Notes: generated by a model from the sequence alone, not told the origin. A DNA stretch of 55,872 nucleotides from Acinetobacter sp. UBA3106 (GCA_002365595.1 DFAM01000017.1:82043-137914); one strand, 5' to 3'. Shown: positions 17,446-26,300, counted from the stretch's first letter. Numbers and translations: made by a program.

Positions 17446-18324
17446 TTAAAACAAGGCCAGTGCAATCCCTATAAATATCATCAGCCCTACCCAGCGATTA
17501 TGACGGAATGCCCAGAAGCAGCGCTGCGGATCACGATCATGAGTTTTGCTCCATTGATAGATAAAATCGGCAGCCACCGCTAGCAGCGCAATCAGACCAA
17601 ATGGCATCAACAGGTTTTCTAAATACAGCGCGCTGGCAATCAATACAATACTGCTCAGTTGCAGCAAGGAAATAATTTCAATATCGTATTTTCCAAATAA
17701 AATCGCTGTAGATTTCACCTCAATCTTTAAGTCATATTCACGGTCTGTAATTGCATACTGCGTGTCATAAGCCACCGTCCATGCCAGATTGCCAAAATAC
17801 AGCAGCCAGCAGGTTAAATCCGGCGTCTGCCCTACTGCGGTATAGGCCATTGGAATAGACCAGGAAAATGCCGCTCCCAAAAACACCTGTGGCAAGTGGG
17901 TATAGCGTTTCATAAACGGATAAATAAATGCGAGCAACAACGCCCCAAATGACCAGTAAAAGGTTTCTATGGGCAAAAACAACAAGAGCGCCGCACTTGC
18001 AGCAACCAGAATTAAAAATACCCAGATGGCTTCAATTGGCTTGATTACACCGGTGGCTAAAGGACGATCTTTGGTTCTGGCCACAGCACCATCGACTTTA
18101 CGGTCAGCAAAGTCATTGATGGCACACCCCGCGGCACGCATAAAAATCACACCCAGAATCATTAGGATTAGAACTTTTAAATCTGGTATGCCTTGGTTGG
18201 CAATCCACAATGCCCACATGGTCGGCCAAAACACCAACTCTGTACCAATTGGCTTATCGAAACGGCATAAATAGTAATACGCTGCTAAGCGCTCCCGCCA
18301 TGTTGGATGCTGCACAATGTCCAT
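17446..18324 (-). CDS. ubiA: 4-hydroxybenzoate octaprenyltransferase
   Basis: This inner-membrane prenyltransferase attaches the polyprenyl tail to 4-hydroxybenzoate in ubiquinone synthesis. Both aspartate-rich motifs are present: NDFADRKVDGAVARTKDRP and YDTQYAITDREYD. The 292-residue length and about eight to nine membrane helices fit the family. It follows ubiC with a 33-base gap, so substrate supply and prenylation are encoded in one unit. Confidence 0.96.
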   Translation of the reverse strand: MDIVQHPTWRERLAAYYYLCRFDKPIGTELVFWPTMWALWIANQGIPDLKVLILMILGVIFMRAAGCAINDFADRKVDGAVARTKDRPLATGVIKPIEAIWVFLILVAASAALLLFLPIETFYWSFGALLLAFIYPFMKRYTHLPQVFLGAAFSWSIPMAYTAVGQTPDLTCWLLYFGNLAWTVAYDTQYAITDREYDLKIEVKSTAILFGKYDIEIISLLQLSSIVLIASALYLENLLMPFGLIALLAVAADFIYQWSKTHDRDPQRCFWAFRHNRWVGLMIFIGIALALF

Positions 18325-18357
18325 GACTGTCCTTAAGCAAATTTCTGTTTAAATATT

Positions 18358-18858
18358 TTATGGTGAAATATCGGGTTGAATAAACTGTTCAAATGCAGGC
18401 AAAAAAGTCTCTTGCACAATAAACTTACAACCATGCCAAGTATAGCAACTTTGCCGCGTCCAGCCTTCTTCCAGTAAAATTACCCGGCGCTCACAATCTG
18501 GATTGGTACGTTGAAACAAGAACCAGCCAATCGGCTTTTTACCGATATGCTTAAAAAGCCTTGCCCGACCTTGCAAGCTTAATATTGGAAAAATACTTTT
18601 TGCCTTGACCCAAGGCTGGGCTTCACAGCCATATAAATAGCTTTCACGTACCCATGAGGTATGCTGATAGGGCATCTGCATCCATTTTGCATCGCTAAAA
18701 CTCAAGCGCTGAAAATGCTCTTGAATCGGTTCTACTTTAAAACTACCAGCGGCTAAATCAGTCAGTTGCTGAGTCAGAGAACCAGATGCATATAACCACG
18801 TGCGTAATTCAGCAGGAATCTGCATATCCTGTATTTTATATGCTCGCTTGTTCTGCAT
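18358..18858 (-). CDS. ubiC: chorismate lyase
   Basis: It converts chorismate to 4-hydroxybenzoate and pyruvate, the first committed step of ubiquinone synthesis. The family pattern is seen in WVRESYLYG (active-site Arg and Glu nearby), ARLFKHIGKKPIGWFLF and the closing VQETFLPAF. It is 166 residues from ATG 18858; an internal ATG 11 codons on has its own AGGA and is a possible alternative. It lies upstream of ubiA on the same strand. Confidence 0.9.
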   Translation of the reverse strand: MQNKRAYKIQDMQIPAELRTWLYASGSLTQQLTDLAAGSFKVEPIQEHFQRLSFSDAKWMQMPYQHTSWVRESYLYGCEAQPWVKAKSIFPILSLQGRARLFKHIGKKPIGWFLFQRTNPDCERRVILLEEGWTRQSCYTWHGCKFIVQETFLPAFEQFIQPDISP

Positions 18859-18973
18859 AAACCCACAGCTCTATTTAAGATGATTGATTCTAACGTAATT
18901 TATAAAAGATGTTGTCAAAGGCGAGGTATTATCAAGTGATTTACGCTTTGTTCGATCACATTTATAAAGGAAA

Positions 18974-19249
18974 TTAACAGTTATCCGTCTTGGCAATTAC
19001 TTCAAATTTCCCCTGGGGCGTTTTTACCAGAATGAAGCCTTCTGCACTTAAATAAAAACTTTTGGGATAATCATAATCCAAAGCCAGTTCGGGATTTTTA
19101 AGCGCCACAAATTCGGCCTGTTTATAACCTTCTACCGTACGGCCTACCTCAATATAGGTCACTTCAGAAAAGTTGAGTTTAAACCCTTTATCATGATCTT
19201 GTGGATCAATCCAGGGATAGAAGCTGGTGTGCTTTTTACGCTGTGCCAT
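18974..19249 (-). CDS. hypothetical protein, 91 aa
   Basis: A soluble 91-residue protein beginning MAQRKKHTSFYPWIDP. It has no signal peptide, no membrane helix and no family I recognise. The C-terminal half is beta-like (GFILVKTPQGKFEVIAK). It lies between ubiC and glnA on the same strand, after the glnA terminator, so it probably has its own promoter. Confidence 0.55.
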   Translation of the reverse strand: MAQRKKHTSFYPWIDPQDHDKGFKLNFSEVTYIEVGRTVEGYKQAEFVALKNPELALDYDYPKSFYLSAEGFILVKTPQGKFEVIAKTDNC

Positions 19250-19288
19250 ATAAGTTATCTAATATTCATTGATATAAACAGATGATAC

Positions 19289-19318
19289 AAAAAAACCCGC
19301 GACATGCGCGGGTTTTTT
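19289..19318 (-). terminator. glnA terminator
   Basis: The stem AAACCCGCG/CGCGGGTTT with loop ACATG has T runs on the minus strand, 24 bases after the glnA stop. Confidence 0.88.
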
Positions 19319-19341
19319 AAAGCTTTAAACTCTAAAAAGAA

Positions 19342-20757
19342 TTACAAGCTGTAGTACATGTCGAATTCAACTGGGTGAGTAGTTGTATTCAAACGGCGTA
19401 CTTCTTCAGTTTTCAATTCGATATAAGCGTCGATCATTTCTTTAGTGAACACGCCGCCTTTTAGCAAGTAGTCGTGGTCAGCAGCTAGAGCTTCAAGCGC
19501 CATATCTAGGCTGTGCGCAACTGTAGGAATTTTCGCTTCTTCTTCAGGAGGAAGATCATACAAGTTCTTGTCAGCAGCTTCACCTGGGTGGATCTTGTTT
19601 TGAATACCGTCAAGACCAGCCATCAACAATGCTGCGAAACCTAAGTACGGGTTCATCATTGGATCAGGGAAACGCGCTTCGATACGTTTGCCTTTAGGGC
19701 TAGACACGTAAGGAATACGGATAGATGCAGAACGGTTACGCGCTGAGTAAGCAAGCATAATCGGAGCTTCGAAGTGCGGCACTAAACGCTTGTACGAGTT
19801 TGTAGAAGGGTTTGTGATTGCATTCAATGAACGAGCATGTTTAATCACACCGCCAATGAAGTACAACGCCATTTCTGACAAGCCTGCATATTCATCACCA
19901 GCGAACAGGTTCTTGCCATCTTTAGAGATTGACATATGAACATGCATACCAGAACCGTTATCGCCAACCATTGGTTTAGGCATAAAGGTTGCTGTTTTAG
20001 CGTATTGGTGCGCAACGTTCCAAACTGCATATTTGAACTGTTGAACTTCGTCCGCTTTACGAACCATCGTGTTGAAGCTCACACCAATTTCAAGCTGGCA
20101 AGATGCAACTTCGTGGTGATGTACTTCTACACGACCTGGGCCCATGATGTCTTCGATACGCGCACACATATCAGCACGCATGTCATGTGAAGAATCAACA
20201 GGAGGAACTGGGAAGTAACCGCCTTTTACGCGTGGACGGTGACCAGAGTTACCTGATTCATAGTCTTTACCAGTAGACCAAGCAGCTTCTTCAGCGATCA
20301 ATGTGTGGCGCGCGCCAGACATGTCGATGTCCCATTTCACTTCGTCAAATACGAAGAATTCTGGTTCTGGGCCAAAGAATGCAGTATCACCGATACCTGT
20401 AGATTTTAAGTATTCTTCTGCACGGCGAGCAATAGAGCGTGGGTCACGTTCATAACCTTGGCCAGTTGATGGCTCGATTACGTCACAAGTCACGACAACT
20501 GTAGGTTCTGCGAAGAACGGGTCGATAAAACCTGTTTCAGCATCTGGACGAAGGATCATGTCTGACGCTTCGATACCTTTCCAGCCTGCAATTGAAGACC
20601 CATCAAACATTTTACCGTCTTCAAATGTATCTTCGTCAATACTGTCCGCTGGGTAAGTTACGTGTTGCTCTTTACCCTTAGTATCAGTAAAGCGAAAATC
20701 GACCCATTTTGCGCTACTTTCTTGGATGAGTTGAAGGACCTTGTTCGCCATGCTCAT
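19342..20757 (-). CDS. glnA: glutamine synthetase type I
   Basis: It condenses ammonia and glutamate to glutamine with ATP hydrolysis as a cytoplasmic dodecamer. The beta-grasp latch region, KFFGPEPEFF-type metal site (here FFGPEPEFFVFD), GSGMHVHMS and the tail motif NLYDLPPEE are present. Tyr400 in the last is the adenylylation site, so this is the GSI-beta type controlled by GlnE. Length is 471 residues. GGAG precedes ATG 20757. Upstream lie a perfect GG-N10-GC sigma-54 promoter and a sigma-70 promoter overlapping a candidate NtrC half-site, predicting nitrogen control. Confidence 0.97.
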   Translation of the reverse strand: MSMANKVLQLIQESSAKWVDFRFTDTKGKEQHVTYPADSIDEDTFEDGKMFDGSSIAGWKGIEASDMILRPDAETGFIDPFFAEPTVVVTCDVIEPSTGQGYERDPRSIARRAEEYLKSTGIGDTAFFGPEPEFFVFDEVKWDIDMSGARHTLIAEEAAWSTGKDYESGNSGHRPRVKGGYFPVPPVDSSHDMRADMCARIEDIMGPGRVEVHHHEVASCQLEIGVSFNTMVRKADEVQQFKYAVWNVAHQYAKTATFMPKPMVGDNGSGMHVHMSISKDGKNLFAGDEYAGLSEMALYFIGGVIKHARSLNAITNPSTNSYKRLVPHFEAPIMLAYSARNRSASIRIPYVSSPKGKRIEARFPDPMMNPYLGFAALLMAGLDGIQNKIHPGEAADKNLYDLPPEEEAKIPTVAHSLDMALEALAADHDYLLKGGVFTKEMIDAYIELKTEEVRRLNTTTHPVEFDMYYSL

Positions 20758-20817
20758 TTTGCTCCGATGATTTTTTGTTGCACCTGCTAAGTGCGTGTTA
20801 GTAGTTGGTGTCTATAA

Positions 20818-20834
20818 AGCAATTCTCGTACCAA
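20818..20834 (-). promoter_or_regulatory. sigma-54 promoter of glnA
   Basis: On the minus strand TTGGTACGAGAATTGCT matches the -24/-12 consensus with GG-N10-GC spacing. Transcription should begin near 20807, about 50 bases before the glnA ATG. Confidence 0.8.
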
Positions 20835-20906
20835 CTTTTTAAAAGCAAAGATAAAATACTGAATTCTTTATCAGAATAGAAGATTTAAGCTTTTTGCTTT
20901 GTCGCT

Positions 20907-20935
20907 ATTATACTGTGTACAAATGTAAATGCACC
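20907..20935 (-). promoter_or_regulatory. sigma-70 promoter of glnA
   Basis: A perfect TATAAT (20912-20907) lies 17 bases from GGTGCA (20935-20930), a weak -35. The -35 hexamer coincides with a candidate NtrC half-site, which recalls the E. coli glnAp1 arrangement. Confidence 0.5.
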
Positions 20936-20998
20936 ATATTCAAACACTCATAATCACATTTACTTGAAAAGCGGCTTTCAGTGTATCAAATTGGTGCG
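20930..20998. promoter_or_regulatory. candidate NtrC half-sites upstream of glnA
   Basis: TGCACCAT (20930-20937) and TTGGTGCG (20991-20998) resemble halves of the NtrC site (TGCAC/GGTGCA) and are centred 61 bases apart, about six helical turns. They lie roughly 125 and 185 bases upstream of the sigma-54 start. Confidence 0.35.
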
Positions 20999-21034
20999 AA
21001 TTTATTTTTTACTCTATGTAACAACCTGGTTTTA

Positions 21035-21726
21035 CTTGCTGTTTGCCTGAATATTCAACAGTTTCGTTTAAAATAAATTCTTAATAATTTATTCTCTATC
21101 ATGTTGATGATTTTATTATTAAATATATTCCGCGTTTTCAATTTGATGGTCAACCTCGTTTAAATCAAAAATAAATACTATCTTATTATTATTTATCTAT
21201 TTTTTATTTTTCTAGCATACAAGTTAAAAATATTTCAAACGATCAAAGTCATGAAACACTCTGCGCTATTTTGGTGACAATATACAAATTCTTATCAGCA
21301 CAATTTTATGTACTTTTATGAAGCCAAACTTCAATGATGAAAATTCAACCAACATAATACTTACTTATAGATAGTTTATTACAAAAATAAATTAATTATC
21401 TTATATTAAGCCCTGAAATGAGTATTTTGGTTGTAGCGTATTTTCAAAATGGCATGCCATTATTAACCTCATCTTCAATGAGTTTTCTGCATCATAAAAT
21501 GCAAATAAATCAGCTTATTCTCATGTAGTGATTTTCACTAAAATCATTATCATAGAAATAGTTCAGCAGAAAATGATTATTTTTTGCTATCATTATTGCC
21601 ACTCCATTTTTTAGCTGTTTTACTGCCTTGCGTTTAAATTGCACGACGAAGTAAACATCCAAATCATGTGAGTATTCTTGGACTATTCGAGCACATATAC
21701 GTGCGCAAATTTCAATAGGTTAGCTC
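21035..21726. other. gene-free AT-rich stretch before trpG, with Fur-like motifs
   Basis: I see no gene and no trp leader peptide or attenuator here. Between 21541 and 21600 three Fur-box-like matches cluster: AATCATTATC, GAAAATGATTATT and TATCATTATT, each an incomplete match to the 19-base Fur consensus. In such AT-rich DNA the matches could be chance. Confidence 0.25.
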
Positions 21727-22311
21727 ATGCTTTTAATGATCGACAACTACGACTCTTTTACCTATAACATCGTGCAGTATTTTGGCGAGTTAAATCAGGA
21801 AGTAAAAGTAGTCCGTAATGATGCCGTGACCTTGGAAGATATTGAGCGATGGCAACCAAAATATCTTGTCATTGGTCCTGGCCCCTGTTCACCAAGCGAA
21901 GCAGGCATCTCCATTCCTGCGATTCAGCACTTTGCCGGCAAAATCCCTTTATTGGGGGTGTGCCTGGGGCATCAAAGTATTGGTCAAGCTTTTGGTGGAG
22001 ATGTGATTCGTGCCAAAAAAGTCATGCATGGCCGCTTATCGGACATGTATCACAGCAATAAAGGTATTTTCAGCAATCTGCCTAGTCCGTTTTCTGCAAC
22101 GCGCTATCACTCTCTGGTGATTGATCAGGCGACGTTGCCAGAATGTCTGGAAGTGACCTGCTGGACCAATGAAGAAGATGGCTCCATGGAAGAAATTATG
22201 GGTGTGAAACATAAGACATTGCCTGTCGAGGGCGTGCAGTTCCATCCTGAATCCATTTTAAGTGAGCACGGTCATCAAATCTTTAAAAACTTTTTAGAAA
22301 TTTACGCATAA
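21727..22311 (+). CDS. trpG: anthranilate synthase component II (glutamine amidotransferase)
   Basis: It supplies ammonia from glutamine to TrpE for anthranilate synthesis. The class I amidotransferase triad is complete: Cys79 in GVCLGHQ, His173 and Glu175 in FHPESI. The 194-residue length is that of a stand-alone TrpG; the same subunit often also serves PabB for folate. It starts a trpG-trpD-trpC run. trpE is not in the window, as expected where the trp genes are split. Confidence 0.95.
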   Translation: MLLMIDNYDSFTYNIVQYFGELNQEVKVVRNDAVTLEDIERWQPKYLVIGPGPCSPSEAGISIPAIQHFAGKIPLLGVCLGHQSIGQAFGGDVIRAKKVMHGRLSDMYHSNKGIFSNLPSPFSATRYHSLVIDQATLPECLEVTCWTNEEDGSMEEIMGVKHKTLPVEGVQFHPESILSEHGHQIFKNFLEIYA

Positions 22312-22328
22312 CGAGCGCGATCAAGATT

Positions 22329-23375
22329 ATGAATATTCAACAAGCTTTAAATAACATCACTAAAAATATCGAACTCACTCAACCGCAAATGGAAGAGGTG
22401 ATGCGCACCATTATGAATGGTCAAGCCACTGATGCACAGATTGGCGCCTTGATGATGGGACTGCGCTTAAAAGGCGAAAGTATTGATGAAATTACCGCTG
22501 CTGCACGCGTAATGCGTGAGTTTGCGATTAAAATTGATGTTAGCGATCTGCCTCATCTGGTGGATATTGTTGGTACAGGGGGTGATGGCCAAAACCTGTT
22601 TAACGTATCGACTGCATCCAGTTTTGTCATTGCAGCCGCAGGTGCCACCATTGCCAAACATGGTGGTCGCGGTGTTTCCTCTAAATCCGGCTCATCTGAT
22701 TTACTTGAACAGGCAGGAATTAACCTTGACCTCAACATGCAACAGACTGAACGCTGCATTCGTGAAATGGGCGTCGGTTTCCTGTTTGCGCCGAATCATC
22801 ATAAGGCCATGAAATATGCAGCAGGTCCACGTAAAGAATTGGGCTTCCGCAGTATTTTCAACCTGCTTGGCCCTCTGACCAATCCGGCCGGAGTAAAACG
22901 CTTTGTAATAGGCGTATTTTCCACTGAACTTTGTCGTCCGATGGCTGAAGTGTTGAAACAGTTGGGTGCAGAACATGTCATGGTGGTGCATTCTAAAGAT
23001 GGCCTGGATGAAATTAGTCTTGCTTCTTCAACCTATGTGGCTGAACTGAAAGATGGTGAAATTACTGAATGGGAAATTCAACCTGAAGCCGTCGATATTG
23101 AATCGCAAACTTTAACGGGTTTATCGGTTGATAGCGCAGCTGAAAGCCTGGCTTTGATTAAAGATGCCTTAGGCAAGAAAAAATCTGCCATTGGTGAAAA
23201 AGCGGCCAATATGGTGGCACTGAATGCTGGTGCCGGTATCTATGTTTCAGGCTTGACTAGCAGTTATAAACAAGGTGTGGCATTGGCGCATGACATTATC
23301 TACGGCGGTCAGGCTTTAGAAAAAATGGGCATTTTGTCCGAATTCACCAAAACTTTAAAAGAATACGAAGCTTAA
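22329..23375 (+). CDS. trpD: anthranilate phosphoribosyltransferase
   Basis: It transfers phosphoribose from PRPP to anthranilate, the second step of the tryptophan branch. The PRPP-binding block DIVGTGGDGQNLFNVST, the KHGGRGVSSKSGSSD loop and NLLGPLTNP are all present. It is 348 residues and stand-alone rather than fused to TrpG. It begins 17 bases after trpG, so the two are cotranscribed. Confidence 0.97.
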   Translation: MNIQQALNNITKNIELTQPQMEEVMRTIMNGQATDAQIGALMMGLRLKGESIDEITAAARVMREFAIKIDVSDLPHLVDIVGTGGDGQNLFNVSTASSFVIAAAGATIAKHGGRGVSSKSGSSDLLEQAGINLDLNMQQTERCIREMGVGFLFAPNHHKAMKYAAGPRKELGFRSIFNLLGPLTNPAGVKRFVIGVFSTELCRPMAEVLKQLGAEHVMVVHSKDGLDEISLASSTYVAELKDGEITEWEIQPEAVDIESQTLTGLSVDSAAESLALIKDALGKKKSAIGEKAANMVALNAGAGIYVSGLTSSYKQGVALAHDIIYGGQALEKMGILSEFTKTLKEYEA

Positions 23376-23393
23376 GGCAGTAGGACAAAGATC

Positions 23394-24200
23394 ATGGTAG
23401 ATATCGCAAATACAATTTTAGGCAAAATTGTTGATCGTAAGCAGGAAGAATTTGCTGCCCGTCTTAAGCAACGCAGCTATAAAGATGTAGAAGAGCTGGC
23501 GCAGGCAGCAACGCCTGTGCGAGGTTTTGCACAAAGCGTCATGTCTAAACGTCCAGGTGTGATTGCAGAAGTTAAAAAAGCTTCGCCATCTAAAGGCGTG
23601 ATTCGTGAAAATTTTAATCCTGCGGAAATTGCCCAGCAGTATGAAGATGCTGGCGCGGCTTGCCTGTCTGTACTGACAGATGTAGACTTTTTCCAGGGTG
23701 CGGATGAAAATATCCAGATTGCCCGTTCACACTGTGCCCTGCCCGCATTACGCAAGGATTTTTTGATTGACCCTTATGGGGTGATTGAAGCTCGCGCCTT
23801 ACATGCAGACTGTATTCTTTTAATTGTGGCCTGTCTGTCTGACCAGCAACTAGAAGAAATGTCGAAAACGGCATTTGAGCATAATCTGGATGTACTGGTT
23901 GAAGTACATGATGAAGATGAACTGGAACGTGCAATGAAGCTCTCAGATCGTTGTCTGTTAGGCGTAAACAACCGTAATTTAAAAACCTTTGATGTCAATT
24001 TAAATACATCCCTGCGTTTGAAAAAATTACTTGAGCCTTCGCGTTTACTGGTTACTGAAAGTGGTATTGCTACACCTGCCGATGTCCACATGATGCAAGA
24101 ACATGATATTCATGCCTTCCTTGTGGGTGAAAGTTTTATGAAACAGCCTCGTCCAGATCATGCCTTTAGTGCATTATTTGGTCAGCCTGAACTGATTTAG
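23394..24200 (+). CDS. trpC: indole-3-glycerol phosphate synthase
   Basis: It closes the indole ring to give indole-3-glycerol phosphate. The (beta/alpha)8 barrel shows AEVKKASPSKG, the LSVLTDVDFFQG segment, RKDFLIDPYGV, GVNNRNL and VTESGI with the usual catalytic Lys and Glu residues. It is 268 residues and monofunctional, with no TrpF domain. It lies 18 bases after trpD. Confidence 0.97.
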   Translation: MVDIANTILGKIVDRKQEEFAARLKQRSYKDVEELAQAATPVRGFAQSVMSKRPGVIAEVKKASPSKGVIRENFNPAEIAQQYEDAGAACLSVLTDVDFFQGADENIQIARSHCALPALRKDFLIDPYGVIEARALHADCILLIVACLSDQQLEEMSKTAFEHNLDVLVEVHDEDELERAMKLSDRCLLGVNNRNLKTFDVNLNTSLRLKKLLEPSRLLVTESGIATPADVHMMQEHDIHAFLVGESFMKQPRPDHAFSALFGQPELI

Positions 24201-24215
24201 TGAATAACCAAGATT

Positions 24216-24902
24216 ATGAGTAAACATGATTCTTCGCTTTCGAAAGATCAGTACAATTTACTGAAATCTTTTAAAAAGCAAATCACCAATCCGCATTCGA
24301 CTGCAATTGCCAAACAGCCTGAGCCTAAAGCTCAGGTTCAGCAAGAACAGGAAGATGACTTCGAGCTTTTTCAAAAGCAAATGCAAGGTGTCAAAAAAAT
24401 GGACACCAGTAATATTGCAAAACTTGAAAAAACATCCAAGAAAAAACCGGATGCACAAACTTTAGCGAAACGTGCAGCGGCGACCGGACCGATGGAAACC
24501 GATCAGGCGGAATTGTCGGATACCCAAGCTATGCTTAATCCGGTCGCGAGTCAGGCGACATTAAGCTATCGCATTGCAACTTTGCAGCATAAAGTATTTG
24601 AAGATTTAAAAGCCGGAAATCTGCGCTGGTTTGAAGCGGTCGATCTGCATGGCTGTACCGTAGAAGAAGCCCGTGTTGCAGTGCTCCAGATTATTCAAAT
24701 GGCCAAAGATGAAAATCAGAATGTCATTAAGATTGTGCATGGCAAAGGTCCGGAAGCCATTTTAAAAACCTATGTCAATGGCTGGTTGCGTCAGCACCGT
24801 GATGTTCTAGCCTTTGTTAGTGCACCTGAAAAGCAAGGCGGCACTGGTGCAGTGTTGGTTCTGCTAAAACGTGCAGAAAAGAACCCAAAATTCAAACAGT
24901 AA
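24216..24902 (+). CDS. Smr domain protein
   Basis: A poorly conserved charged N-terminal half is followed by a C-terminal Smr domain (about residues 145-225) with DLHGCTVEEA, VIKIVHGKGP and the GTGAVLVLLK tail. Smr domains are endonuclease-like, and relatives of this size (SmrA/SmrB) act on RNA; SmrB cuts mRNA at collided ribosomes. The DxH and HGKG motifs needed for cleavage are intact. It starts 15 bases after trpC and seems to be a passenger in the trp transcript. Confidence 0.85.
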   Translation: MSKHDSSLSKDQYNLLKSFKKQITNPHSTAIAKQPEPKAQVQQEQEDDFELFQKQMQGVKKMDTSNIAKLEKTSKKKPDAQTLAKRAAATGPMETDQAELSDTQAMLNPVASQATLSYRIATLQHKVFEDLKAGNLRWFEAVDLHGCTVEEARVAVLQIIQMAKDENQNVIKIVHGKGPEAILKTYVNGWLRQHRDVLAFVSAPEKQGGTGAVLVLLKRAEKNPKFKQ

Positions 24903-24927
24903 TCGGAATTTTTCTCTAAAACAGGGT

Positions 24928-24951
24928 ATTGTAGCGGTTTTCTGCTACAAT
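24928..24951. promoter_or_regulatory. perfect inverted repeat upstream of folE
   Basis: ATTGTAGC and GCTACAAT are separated by 8 bases. The right arm contains TACAAT, a likely -10 element, so a protein bound here or an RNA hairpin could affect folE. No good -35 is seen at 17 bases. Confidence 0.35.
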
Positions 24952-24990
24952 GCCGTCCTTGTTCAATATCAGTGTAAGTGAACACGTCTT

Positions 24991-25545
24991 ATGTCTATGC
25001 AGCAATCCTACGCCAACATTTTAACTGCCGTTGGTGAAGATCTTAATCGTCCTGGTCTTAAAGATACGCCAATGCGTGCTGCTAAAGCTTTTTCGTATTT
25101 AACGTCTGGATATAGCAAAACTTTAGAAGAAGTGACCAATAGTGCGGTCTTCCCTTCCGACAACCGTGAAATGGTTTTGGTCAAAAATATCGAATTCTAT
25201 TCTCTCTGCGAACATCATTTACTACCTTTTTACGGTCGTGTGCATATTGCGTACTTACCTGAAGGCCAGGTTTTGGGTTTATCCAAATTTGCCCGTATTA
25301 CTGAAATGTTTGCGCGCCGTCTGCAAATTCAGGAAAACCTGACCCAGCAAATTGCTGAAGCGGTGGCTGAAGTGACTAAAGCACGCGGTGTTGCAGTAAT
25401 GATTGATTCTGCGCATATGTGCATGATGATGCGTGGTGTGGGCAAACAGGAATCGACTACCCGTACGGTGTCTTTTGTGGGTGATTTTAAAACCAATAAA
25501 GACGAACGTCGTGAATTCTTGACCGCTTTACCTGAAAGCTATTAA
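24991..25545 (+). CDS. folE: GTP cyclohydrolase I
   Basis: It converts GTP to 7,8-dihydroneopterin triphosphate, the first step of folate synthesis. The zinc ligands are in SLCEHHLLPF and the later AHMCMMMRGV, and the QENLTQQI block is typical. The 184-residue length is that of the short bacterial enzyme. It follows the Smr gene by 88 bases containing a palindrome and probable promoter, so it is likely a separate unit, with its own terminator. Confidence 0.96.
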   Translation: MSMQQSYANILTAVGEDLNRPGLKDTPMRAAKAFSYLTSGYSKTLEEVTNSAVFPSDNREMVLVKNIEFYSLCEHHLLPFYGRVHIAYLPEGQVLGLSKFARITEMFARRLQIQENLTQQIAEAVAEVTKARGVAVMIDSAHMCMMMRGVGKQESTTRTVSFVGDFKTNKDERREFLTALPESY

Positions 25546-25554
25546 GTTAATGCT

Positions 25555-25589
25555 AAAAAAAGCCTCAATCTCTATTGAGGCTTTTTTTA
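25555..25589 (+). terminator. folE terminator
   Basis: The perfect 11-base stem AAAGCCTCAAT/ATTGAGGCTTT with loop CTCT is followed by T4. Confidence 0.9.
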
Positions 25590-25657
25590 TGGGTGCTGAT
25601 ATACACTGAAAAAATGCATACTGACTTAATTGAAGTAAATATATTTAAGGATGATTC

Positions 25658-26017
25658 ATGTCGCATATTTTGTTAGCAGGACGAGGCTTAACGCAGGCTG
25701 AAAAAGCAATTGATTACCCTCGTCCGGACCGTTTAGTGCAAGGTAATCCTAAACGTGAAACATATAGCCTGTATGAACATCCCCATATGAACTGCGGCAT
25801 CTGGCAGTGTGAAGTAGGTGCCTGGAATATCCAGTTTGCTGCCAACAAACAGGAATTCTTTCAAATCATTGAAGGTGTCGTTCGCATCCATGACAAAGTG
25901 ACTGACAGTTATATTGAAGTGACTGCGGGAAATGCAGGTATTATTCCACCTGGCTTCACTGGAACATTTGAAGTCGTTGAAGCAGTGAAAAAATATTTTG
26001 TCGTGGTAGAAGCCTAG
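25658..26017 (+). CDS. cupin domain protein (cupin_3 type)
   Basis: A single 119-residue cupin barrel with GIWQCEVGAWNIQF, the EFFQIIEGVVRI motif and AGIIPPGFTGTFEVVE, like the (S)-ureidoglycine aminohydrolase/EutQ-type DUF861 family. The first histidine-rich metal motif is reduced, and the substrate is unknown. No purine-degradation genes are nearby, so a ureide role is not supported by context. The ribosome site AAGGATG precedes the ATG. Confidence 0.75.
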   Translation: MSHILLAGRGLTQAEKAIDYPRPDRLVQGNPKRETYSLYEHPHMNCGIWQCEVGAWNIQFAANKQEFFQIIEGVVRIHDKVTDSYIEVTAGNAGIIPPGFTGTFEVVEAVKKYFVVVEA

Positions 26018-26118
26018 AACCTGTATATACAGATTTTTCTTTTATATTTTTATAAAAATTTTTAAAGCCGTAGCACACTCATAGGTTCAGTATATATCAT
26101 TACTCAAGCCATTCTCTC

Positions 26119-26171
26119 CCGCTCACCATCTGTCTAAGGTGAATGAGCGGAAAAATTTATCCGCTTTTCTT
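26119..26171 (+). terminator. overlapping hairpins in the convergent cupin/cyclase gap
   Basis: AGCGGA/TCCGCT (26146-26165) followed by TTTCTT looks like a terminator. Its left arm can alternatively pair upstream, CCGCTCA (26119-26125) with TGAGCGG (26144-26150). The two folds exclude each other. The rest of the 283-base gap holds no gene. Confidence 0.4.
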
Positions 26172-26300
26172 AGGCTATTTACAGCAGCATGATTTTATTA
26201 GTCCTGATATGGCACGCAAATTTTGCAAAAGAATGAGGCCAAGCCCTATTTTTAAATATCAAGCAAAATAAGAATGTAGAGCTCGGCTTCAGTAGTTATC

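Noticed and set aside
21600..21726. trp leader peptide and attenuator before trpG
   Set aside because: No short frame with consecutive Trp codons and no terminator/antiterminator pair is visible.
25658..26017. Ureidoglycine aminohydrolase of purine degradation
   Set aside because: Only the cupin_3 fold is supported; no ureide or purine catabolic genes are nearby.
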